A stretch of DNA of 12,701 bases, from contig JAQCGA010000054.1 of NCBI GenBank assembly GCA_027619145.1, forward strand, positions 1-12,701. Reading direction: 5' to 3'. The position numbers and the translations under genes were made by a program. Position 1 is the first letter of the stretch. Each line of letters opens with the position of its first letter. This DNA comes from a bacterium (GTDB lineage Bacteria > Latescibacterota > UBA2968 > GCA-2709665). The notes under the pieces are model-generated. The model worked only from the letters and a program-made list of their open reading frames with translations, had not been told where the DNA came from and did no database searches. Positions 7,003 to 12,701 of the stretch are shown here, one piece after another.

Positions 7003-8316
7003 ATGAAAGCCGGTTTCTCCAGAGTCTGCGCCAACCCTCCAAACGGCACCCGCATGATGGGCTTCGGCACCCGAGACCGCGGCCCGGGCAGTGAATCCAT
7101 CCGTGACGACATCTTCGCCCGCGCCCTCTTTCTCTCGCACGAAAAAGAAGAAGCCGTCCTCGTCACCTTTGACATGTGCTTCATTGGCCGGGAAGACTCA
7201 GATCGATGCAAAGGCGTCCTGGGCCGGCTCCTGGACCTCACCCCCCGGCAAATCCTCTTCAACAGCTCCCACAGCCACGTGGGCCCGGCCTCCGGGTACT
7301 GGGCCTACGGGGACTACCTCCCGCCGGACCGGCTCTACATCCAGGAACTCGAAACCGCCGTTGTCCGGGCCGTGACCACCGCCAAAGAAAACGCCCAGGA
7401 CGTCAGCATTCACGCCAACATGGGCCGTTCAACCGTCCCCATGAACCGCCGAAAACTCATGCCCAATGGCAAAATTGAAAACCGCCCCAACCCAGAAGGC
7501 ATCGTCTGCGATGCCCTCCCTGTCTGCCTGCTCAAAAACAAACAAGACCAGCCCGTTGCCTGCCTCTTCTCCATCTCTGCGCACCCATCCATTGTAGGCG
7601 GCACCGCCATCTCCGCAGAATATCCCGGCGTGGCCACAAACCGCGTGGATGAATTCCTCGGCGCAAACTGCAGCATGTTCTTCCAGGGCTGCGGTGGAGA
7701 CGCCAAAACCAGCCCCGCCGGAGAAGGCCGCGACACCTGGCTCAGCAACGACTGGGACACCGTTGAAAAAGTTGGCAGTTTGCTCGGCGAAGAAGTCATC
7801 TCCCTCCTCAATTTCAACCTGACCCCCATTGAGCCCAACCTCAAAACAGCCCTGGCCGATACCTTCTGGCCCCTCGAACCCTACGACCGCACCGAATTCG
7901 AGCACCGCGCCGCCGGCCTCAAACCCGGTGCCCCTGCCTCCGAACAGGGCATCTACGAACTCTGGGGCCAGCGCCAGCTCGAACTCCTCGAACGCGGCCG
8001 CACCTTACCCAATACAGCCTCCGTGCTCATCCAGGCCATTCAACTTGGCAACGGCCTGCGCCTGGCCGCCATCGAAGGCGAACCCGTGGCCGAACACGGC
8101 CTCAACATCTTATCCTTCTACGGCGAAGGCATCACCTTCCCCTTAGGCTACGCCAATGGAGAGGCCCTCTACCTGCCCGTTACCCGCCAGCTCCCCGAAG
8201 GTGGCTATGAAGTAGAAGCCTATCCAGAATACAGCTACCCTGCCCGGCTGGCCCCCGGAATGGAAGATATCGTACGCCAAACCCTGGAATCCTTCAGAGC
8301 GCAGGGCATCGCCTGA
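7003..8316 (+). CDS. Neutral/alkaline ceramidase N-terminal-domain-like hydrolase, cytosolic
   Basis: This 437-residue protein matches the N-terminal catalytic domain of neutral/alkaline non-lysosomal ceramidases, zinc amidases that cleave the N-acyl bond of ceramide. Visible motifs are NSSHSHVGP (87-95; candidate zinc ligands H90/H92), VPMNRR (145-150), SAHPSIVGG (192-200; H194), SAEYPGVA (204-211), QGCGGDAKTSP (228-238), IEGEP (357-361; candidate zinc Glu) and GYANGEALYLP (382-392; candidate zinc Tyr). Characterised bacterial ceramidases are about 650 residues, exported, and carry an extra C-terminal domain. This one has neither signal peptide nor that domain. Proteins of this short form are common in uncultivated bacteria, and their substrate may be another N-acyl compound. 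The start is supported by AAAGG about 10 nt upstream. Confidence 0.8.
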   Translation: MKAGFSRVCANPPNGTRMMGFGTRDRGPGSESIRDDIFARALFLSHEKEEAVLVTFDMCFIGREDSDRCKGVLGRLLDLTPRQILFNSSHSHVGPASGYWAYGDYLPPDRLYIQELETAVVRAVTTAKENAQDVSIHANMGRSTVPMNRRKLMPNGKIENRPNPEGIVCDALPVCLLKNKQDQPVACLFSISAHPSIVGGTAISAEYPGVATNRVDEFLGANCSMFFQGCGGDAKTSPAGEGRDTWLSNDWDTVEKVGSLLGEEVISLLNFNLTPIEPNLKTALADTFWPLEPYDRTEFEHRAAGLKPGAPASEQGIYELWGQRQLELLERGRTLPNTASVLIQAIQLGNGLRLAAIEGEPVAEHGLNILSFYGEGITFPLGYANGEALYLPVTRQLPEGGYEVEAYPEYSYPARLAPGMEDIVRQTLESFRAQGIA

Positions 8317-8334
8317 AACAGTCCCATCGCAGGC

Positions 8335-8359
8335 GGGCGAACACAAGGTTCGCCCCTAC
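8335..8359. repeat. Dispersed palindromic repeat, copy 1 (REP-like)
   Basis: GGGCGAAC (8335-8342) and GTTCGCCC (8348-8355) form a perfect 8-bp stem around a 5-nt loop ACAAG, followed by CTAC. A second copy differing by one loop base lies at 12638-12662. Both sit just downstream of a + strand gene and lack a T-run, so they are not classical intrinsic terminators. Elements of this shape are dispersed between genes in many bacterial genomes. Confidence 0.9.
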
Positions 8360-8430
8360 GACCAATGTAAAAACCGCCTGGAATCCAGGTCTTTATGAAT
8401 ACCTTTTCAGGTACTGATAACTGACAGCTC
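8360..8430. repeat. Cluster of small palindromes and a degenerate 7-bp repeat before pepC
   Basis: The rest of the gap after the REP-like copy holds the palindrome CCTGGAATCCAGG (8377-8389), a small hairpin TACCT/AGGTA (8400-8404 with 8409-8413), and two 7-bp units ACTGATA and ACTGACA (8413-8426). The 7-bp units resemble the heptamer array at the end of pepC in period and style. No convincing promoter boxes are visible, although pepC must be transcribed from here or from upstream. Confidence 0.6.
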
Positions 8431-8438
8431 TCTTCCCC

Positions 8439-8445
8439 AAAGGAG
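8439..8445 (+). promoter_or_regulatory. Ribosome binding site of pepC
   Basis: AAAGGAG lies 8 nt upstream of the ATG at 8454 and fixes that start. Confidence 0.75.
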
Positions 8446-8453
8446 ACCTCCAC

Positions 8454-9839
8454 ATGACAACCGCCACCCACAACGGTGCCCTCACCCCAGGCCGCCTCAC
8501 CCGCCTTCGCACCACCTTCGAAAACAACCCCGCCAACCGCATGGCCCAGAATGCCGTCTGCAAAACACCCGTAGATCAAATCGCGCTCAACCGCCGCATT
8601 GTCACCGCCAGCGACTTCAGCTTCAGCCACGTTCTGGACGACTGGAAAGTCACCAACCAGAAAAGCACCGGACGTTGCTGGATGTTTGCCGGCCTGAATC
8701 TGTTGCGCGTGGGCGCTATGAAAAAGATGAACCTGAAAGACTTTGAATTCAGCCAGAACTACCCCTTCTTCTGGGATAAATTTGAACGCGCCAACTACTT
8801 TCTGGAACGCATTCTCGAAACCTCGGATCGACCCGTAGACGACCGCAACGTTGCTTGGCTCCTCTCTCGCCCCATAGACGACGGCGGCCAGTGGAACATG
8901 TTTGTCAACCTCATCAACAAATACGGCCTCATCCCGCAATCTGCCATGCCCGAAACCGAAAGCTCCTCCAGTTCCGGCCGCATGAACAGCATCCTGGTAA
9001 CCAAACTCCGCGAAGGTGCCCAAACCCTGCGAGACCTCGCTACAGAAGGTGCCGGAACAGAGGACCTCCACAGCGCCAAAAATGAAATCCTGGACGCCAT
9101 CTACCGCATCCTCTCCATCCACCTGGGCACCCCACCGGACCGCTTCCACTGGCAGTGGACGGACAAAGACAAAGAATTCCACCGCGACGGCCACATGACC
9201 CCGCAGGAATTCGCAAAAAAATATATCAGTATCCCCCTCAACGACTACGTCTGTCTGGTACACGACCCTCGCCCCGCCAGCCCGGAAGGACGCACCTTCA
9301 CCGTCGAATTCTTAGGCAACATCGAAGGCGGAAACATCGTCAAATACCTCAACATCAACATCCCCCTCATGAAACAAATTGCCATGCAAACCATGCGCAA
9401 TGGAGAACCCGTCTGGATGGGCTGCGACGTGGGCAAAATGATGCAGCGCGACCTGGGCCTCTGGGACGAAAACCTCTTCGACTACGAAACCGTCTACAAC
9501 ACTTCCTTTGGCCCGGACAAATCCGGCCGCCTCCAGTACCACCAGACCCAGATGACCCACGCCATGCTCTTCACCGGCGTGGACATCCATCAGAAAAACG
9601 GGAAAGATGTCCCCCAGCGCTGGCGCGTGGAAAATAGTTGGGGCGAAGAAAACGGCCGCAAAGGCTTCTACATGATGAACGACAACTGGTTCGACCAGTA
9701 CATGTTCGAAATCGCCGCCCACAAAGACCACCTCCCAGAACCTCTCCAGCACGCCCTGGAAGAAGACCCCATCGTCCTTCCGCCCTGGGACCCGATGGGT
9801 GCCCTCGCGCGAGAAACCCAATTGACAATTGACAATTGA
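8454..9839 (+). CDS. pepC: Aminopeptidase C / bleomycin hydrolase (peptidase family C1B)
   Basis: This 461-residue papain-like cysteine aminopeptidase is slightly longer than typical family members (about 440-455). The catalytic cysteine is C75 in NQKSTGRCWMFAGLNLLR, the histidine is H369 in MTHAMLFTGVD, and the asparagine is N394 in RVENSWGEENGRKGFYMMND. The family hexamer exposes its active sites to an inner chamber and removes residues from peptide N-termini in the cytoplasm; no signal peptide is seen. The conserved C-terminus VLPPWDPMGALA (441-452) is present, but nine further residues follow. The last six (456-461, QLTIDN) are encoded by a tandem-repeat array. In this family the C-terminal arm sits in the active-site cleft and sets aminopeptidase specificity, so the extension is unusual. 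It follows the ceramidase-like gene by 137 bp. Confidence 0.95.
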   Translation: MTTATHNGALTPGRLTRLRTTFENNPANRMAQNAVCKTPVDQIALNRRIVTASDFSFSHVLDDWKVTNQKSTGRCWMFAGLNLLRVGAMKKMNLKDFEFSQNYPFFWDKFERANYFLERILETSDRPVDDRNVAWLLSRPIDDGGQWNMFVNLINKYGLIPQSAMPETESSSSSGRMNSILVTKLREGAQTLRDLATEGAGTEDLHSAKNEILDAIYRILSIHLGTPPDRFHWQWTDKDKEFHRDGHMTPQEFAKKYISIPLNDYVCLVHDPRPASPEGRTFTVEFLGNIEGGNIVKYLNINIPLMKQIAMQTMRNGEPVWMGCDVGKMMQRDLGLWDENLFDYETVYNTSFGPDKSGRLQYHQTQMTHAMLFTGVDIHQKNGKDVPQRWRVENSWGEENGRKGFYMMNDNWFDQYMFEIAAHKDHLPEPLQHALEEDPIVLPPWDPMGALARETQLTIDN

Positions 9840-9858
9840 TAATTGATAATTATCAATT
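9819..9858. repeat. 7-bp tandem repeat running over the pepC stop, with an 18-bp palindrome
   Basis: Three perfect CAATTGA units (9819-9839) are followed by TAATTGA (9840-9846) and a degenerate unit. The pepC stop codon (9837-9839) is part of the third unit. Positions 9841-9858 form a perfect 18-bp palindrome with half-site AATTGATAA. The stretch is far more AT-rich than its surroundings. It may act as a weak hairpin or binding site between pepC and the next gene; that is inference. Confidence 0.9.
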
Positions 9859-9887
9859 CTTTAAATGCCACTCCTGGAGCCCCTCCC

Positions 9888-11360
9888 ATGCCCAAACCCT
9901 CTATCTTCCTCTGCTTCGACACCGAAGACCCCATCCATCCCGAAGCCGACGACGCCCTCCTGCGCCTGGCCAACCTCTACCGCAAAACCGGCCTGCCCGC
10001 CTGCTTCTTTATGGTCGGCGAAAAAGCCCGCATCCTGCGCCAACGTGGCCGCAAAGATATCCTGGACGCCCTGCGTCCCCACGAAATTGAATACCACGGC
10101 AACCACTGGTTTGAATACCCCGAACCGGCCCTCGTCTACGGCAACCGGGACCCCTGGGACGAAGCCGTCGAAAAAGCCCTCGCCTACGAAACCCTCGGCC
10201 TCAACGACATAGCCGAGATCACCGGCCAGTTCCCCGTGGCCACCTGCCAGCATCAGAACAACCACAGCCCCGCCACCACCCACGCCCTCCACCAGGCCGG
10301 CATCAAAGTCTGGAACGGCGGCCTCGGTGCAAAACTCAACGGGATGGGCTGGATCATGGGCCTCTTCGTCGTCGGCCGTCACTCTCGCTCCATCTCCAGT
10401 CAGGGAAGCTGGGGCGGCTTTCAGTTCGACCCGGAACGGCCCAATCGCCGTCCGTCCAAAATGAACCCGGATGCCGAGCTCAAACGCTTCCAGGAACGCT
10501 TCGACGCCCAGCTCGAACAGAACCCCAGCCACGTCGTCATCCTGGGTCACCCCACCTGCTGGGCCCTGGCCGACTGGTGGGGCTGGTACGAATGGTCCCT
10601 CCCCTTCCGCCACGCCCAAACCAACGGCGCTGCCGGCCCATACCCCCACGGCCGAAACTGGGAACGCGGCATCCTCCGCTCCGCCGCAGATACGGACGCC
10701 CACTTCGAGTGGACCGAAGCCGCAGCCAAATGGATGGCTCGACGCAACGACATCCACATCACCACCTTCGCCAATGTCTATACCGAACACGCAGACCCTG
10801 CCGGTCTCTGGCTTACCGGAAACCAGATCCGCTCTGCCGCAAAATGGGCGCTCAAGCGCTTCGACCACCTCAAAGTTGGCAAAACCACTCTTTCCGCCGC
10901 AGACCTGCTCTACGTCCTGGCCCAGTACGTAGAATTCCTCATGCAAGAACACCGCCGCCCGGACCATCTACAGATCCGCCGCACCCTCGGCCCAGTTGAA
11001 GCCGTTTACACCCCAACCCGCCCCGTCACTTTCAAACGCGCGGACCTCCTCCTGGGTGCCCGGCAACTCGTACACTACGTCAACGCCCACGGCCGCCTCC
11101 CGCACGCGGTTCGCTGCCACGCGGTTGACACCGGCCCTGGCGAACTCCTCCTGGCCCTCGCCCAGGCTATTGCCGCCGAACGCCTGCCCGACACCATCAC
11201 CGTTGAACCCACCTCCGGCGTACCCGAATGTGCCTCCATGGACTGCTTCACCCAGCCCACAGCCGGTTCCACACACGCACCGCCGGGATACACGCCCGAC
11301 CAGATCGCCCTTCAGAGTCGCCTCCAATCCTGGAGCTATCGCCCTGCTATTCGCCAATAA
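9888..11360 (+). CDS. Polysaccharide-deacetylase-like protein with PMBR-like C-terminal region
   Basis: This is a 490-residue protein. The N-terminal half looks like a NodB/CE4-type barrel: IFLCFDTEDP (6-15) resembles the first catalytic Asp motif, PACFFMVGEKA (37-47) is the usual next strand, IEYHGNHW (67-74) supplies an HxxH metal-binding pair, and VVILGHPT (216-223) a late motif. These enzymes remove N- or O-acetyl groups from sugars. The C-terminal part (about 308-430) has two stretches like pseudomurein-binding repeats, the second being ADLLLGARQLVHYVNAHGRLPH...ELLLALAQAI. No signal peptide is seen, which is odd for a cell-wall enzyme. I chose ATG 9888 because GGAG lies 8 nt upstream and the deacetylase strand starts there; an upstream in-frame ATG at 9843 would read through the repeat. 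The acyltransferase gene follows 3 bp later. The substrate is unknown. Confidence 0.7.
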   Translation: MPKPSIFLCFDTEDPIHPEADDALLRLANLYRKTGLPACFFMVGEKARILRQRGRKDILDALRPHEIEYHGNHWFEYPEPALVYGNRDPWDEAVEKALAYETLGLNDIAEITGQFPVATCQHQNNHSPATTHALHQAGIKVWNGGLGAKLNGMGWIMGLFVVGRHSRSISSQGSWGGFQFDPERPNRRPSKMNPDAELKRFQERFDAQLEQNPSHVVILGHPTCWALADWWGWYEWSLPFRHAQTNGAAGPYPHGRNWERGILRSAADTDAHFEWTEAAAKWMARRNDIHITTFANVYTEHADPAGLWLTGNQIRSAAKWALKRFDHLKVGKTTLSAADLLYVLAQYVEFLMQEHRRPDHLQIRRTLGPVEAVYTPTRPVTFKRADLLLGARQLVHYVNAHGRLPHAVRCHAVDTGPGELLLALAQAIAAERLPDTITVEPTSGVPECASMDCFTQPTAGSTHAPPGYTPDQIALQSRLQSWSYRPAIRQ

Positions 11361-11363
11361 ACC

Positions 11364-12599
11364 ATGGACCTCGAAACCGACCTCGCCCATATCCATGAAC
11401 TCGACGCCCTGGAAGCCCTTCGGCCCCACTGGCAGGACTCCCTCGCAACGCTGCCGAAAGACCTGCCCTCCTTCCTGACCCCCGCCGAAATCCGTACCAG
11501 CCGTCAATGGGGCGGCATCAGCCCAGAAGCCGACGAAGCCCTCGAACGCACCGCACACCGCATTGCCACCAACCCCGTACTCCTGCGCCTCGCATGGCAT
11601 GGCTACCGCCTCGCCTTCACCCACAAAGACTACAACGGGTTCCGCAACTGGCCAGGCCTGATTCACGCCCTGGGAAATGACGCAGGCACCTTCTATCTCC
11701 TCCTCTGCCTGGCCGCCATTCCACAAATCCGTGCAACCCACCGCGCCCGTGGCATTCCCGAACAAATCACCCGCCACACCTGCCAGGATCTACACATCGG
11801 CGCACAACGCTACCACGCCATCTCCAACGGCCACCTCGGCATCGAACCTTTCCTCCTCTCCTGGCACCGCCTCATCGCCTCCGGCGATCTCCACCGCCTC
11901 GGCCGCATGCAATACCTCGTCCGCCCCTTCGGCGGAAAACTCCGCGCCTTCCGCCATCGATCTTCGGGCCGCGTCCTCGCCCTCTCCGAACCTGGCATCT
12001 CCTTCGACGCCGAAGGCCAGATCGCCCGCGAACCCGATCACCCCACCGTCCGCACCTCCCACCTTCTCGAAACCCCTGCCGAAATCACCGGCACCCCCAT
12101 CTCCTCCCACGGCTTCGCCCTCCCCAAAGAAACCACCCTCTCCTATGCCGAATGGGACTGCGTCCTGCGCCCCGGCGACCCCGTCCTCGAAATGCACATC
12201 CCCGAAGGCGAACCCATGACCCTTGAAGCCTGCCACACCTCCATGCAACAGGCCCTGGACTTCTTCCCTGCCTATTATCCAGACCGCCCCTTCGTCGCCT
12301 TCGCCTGTGCCTCCTGGATCCTCAACACCCAGCTCGAACACATGCTCTCCCCCACTTCAAACCTGGTGGCTTACCAGCGTGAACTCTACCTCTTCCCTCG
12401 CCCCTACAGCGGCAAAGACGGTCTCTACTTCATCTTCTACCAGAACGACATCGATCCCACCACCGCCCCACGCAACACCAGTCTCAAACGCGCCGTCCTG
12501 GACCACCTCGCCGCCGGTCACCCGCTCCGCAACGGCGGCATGTTCTTCCTCAAAGAGGATATGAAACACTTCGGCACCCAGTTCTACCGACAGAAATAA
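11364..12599 (+). CDS. Acyltransferase with NAT_N and GNAT_C domains (DUF5596 type)
   Basis: This 411-residue protein resembles the two-domain family annotated as 'acyltransferase domain-containing protein' (DUF5596/NAT_N plus GNAT_C). The N-terminal helical half covers about residues 1-180. The C-terminal half has the family core: VLEMHIPEGEPMTLEAC (274-290), SMQQALDFFPAYYPDRPF (293-310), FACASWILNTQLEHML (313-328), SNLVAYQRELYLFP (332-345), and NTSLKRAVLDHLAAGHPLRN (371-390). The GNAT-like fold predicts acyl-CoA use, but no member's substrate is known to me. It starts 3 bp after the stop of the deacetylase-like gene without a clear Shine-Dalgarno site, so translational coupling is likely. 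A deacetylase followed by an acyltransferase suggests exchange of an acyl group on a shared substrate; this is inference. Confidence 0.75.
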   Translation: MDLETDLAHIHELDALEALRPHWQDSLATLPKDLPSFLTPAEIRTSRQWGGISPEADEALERTAHRIATNPVLLRLAWHGYRLAFTHKDYNGFRNWPGLIHALGNDAGTFYLLLCLAAIPQIRATHRARGIPEQITRHTCQDLHIGAQRYHAISNGHLGIEPFLLSWHRLIASGDLHRLGRMQYLVRPFGGKLRAFRHRSSGRVLALSEPGISFDAEGQIAREPDHPTVRTSHLLETPAEITGTPISSHGFALPKETTLSYAEWDCVLRPGDPVLEMHIPEGEPMTLEACHTSMQQALDFFPAYYPDRPFVAFACASWILNTQLEHMLSPTSNLVAYQRELYLFPRPYSGKDGLYFIFYQNDIDPTTAPRNTSLKRAVLDHLAAGHPLRNGGMFFLKEDMKHFGTQFYRQK

Positions 12600-12615
12600 G
12601 ACCGAGGACGATAGG

Positions 12616-12639
12616 CCGATTTCATATCAAAAAAATCGG
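12616..12639. repeat. Hairpin overlapping the second dispersed repeat
   Basis: CCGATTT (12616-12622) pairs with AAATCGG (12633-12639) around a 10-nt loop, 17 bp after the acyltransferase stop. Its right arm shares two bases with the left arm of the REP-like repeat at 12638, so in RNA the two stems compete at those bases. There is no T-run on the + strand, so termination is unproven. Confidence 0.5.
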
Positions 12640-12662
12640 GCGAACACGAGGTTCGCCCCTAC
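12638..12662. repeat. Dispersed palindromic repeat, copy 2 (REP-like)
   Basis: GGGCGAAC (12638-12645), loop ACGAG, GTTCGCCC (12651-12658), then CTAC: identical to the copy at 8335-8359 except for one base in the loop. It lies 38 bp after the last gene. The remaining bases to 12701 show no gene. Confidence 0.9.
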
Positions 12663-12701
12663 CGATACAAACAACACACACCACATCTCCCTTCCCCCGG
12701 G

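Noticed and set aside
9843..9887. Upstream ATG at 9843 for the deacetylase-like protein
   Set aside because: It lies inside the AT-rich repeat and palindrome, adds 15 residues with no family similarity, and lacks a ribosome site; ATG 9888 has GGAG at good spacing.
9861..10967. Long minus-strand open frame opposite the deacetylase-like gene
   Set aside because: It is a by-product of C-ending codons on the + strand; the product is Gly/Val/Ala/Phe-rich low-complexity sequence without motifs. The same applies to the other long antisense frames at 8235-9263, 10968-11777 and 11790-12341.
12616..12662. Intrinsic terminator after the acyltransferase gene
   Set aside because: Stem-loops are present but no T-run follows on the + strand, so only repeats are reported.

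Overview
This is a protein-coding window from a bacterial chromosome, fairly GC-rich and with no rRNA, tRNA, CRISPR array or transposase that I can see. The gene set is a ComM-type ATPase, RecQ, a remnant of a PhyH dioxygenase, a nitrilase-like amidohydrolase, a ceramidase-like hydrolase without a signal peptide, and a GNAT_C/DUF5596 acyltransferase. Together with the dispersed GGGCGAAC/GTTCGCCC intergenic repeat, it resembles genomes of uncultivated lineages such as Poribacteria, Latescibacterota or Hydrogenedentota. That placement is a low-confidence inference. Coding sequence on the + strand is strongly C-rich, whereas the single minus-strand gene favours G- and T-ending codons.

Left part (1-4174), + strand. 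Five perfect copies of a 10-bp tandem repeat lie just upstream of comM (90-1625). A two-gene cassette follows: a DUF4160-like small protein overlapped by a protein with a DUF2442-like N-terminus and a C-terminal HTH. Its promoter contains a perfect 22-bp palindrome, and the layout is that of a toxin-antitoxin module. Next comes recQ, broken by a +1 frameshift inside its zinc-binding domain. Its helicase core (2353-3555) and its remaining zinc-cysteine/winged-helix/HRDC part (to 4174) are therefore in different frames.

Middle (4175-5332). A convergent minus-strand SAM-dependent methyltransferase (4199-4825) is followed by about 350 bp of AT-richer DNA without a recognisable gene. This ends abruptly at the in-frame 3' end of a PhyH-type Fe(II)/2-oxoglutarate dioxygenase gene whose 5' part is missing. 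The scar suggests that an insertion or replacement removed the start of an operon.

Right part (5333-12599), + strand. Six complete genes follow closely: nitrilase-superfamily amidohydrolase, DUF4395-rhodanese fusion, ceramidase-like hydrolase, aminopeptidase C (pepC), a polysaccharide-deacetylase-like protein with a PMBR-like tail, and a NAT_N/GNAT_C acyltransferase. The nitrilase and fusion genes (5 bp apart) and the deacetylase and acyltransferase genes (3 bp apart) look like transcriptional pairs. Most of these enzymes act on C-N or N-acyl bonds, but no single pathway is proven.

The points most worth checking are the repeat-derived extension on the normally conserved C-terminus of PepC, the PhyH scar, the recQ frameshift, the palindrome-controlled cassette, and the deacetylase/acyltransferase pair.
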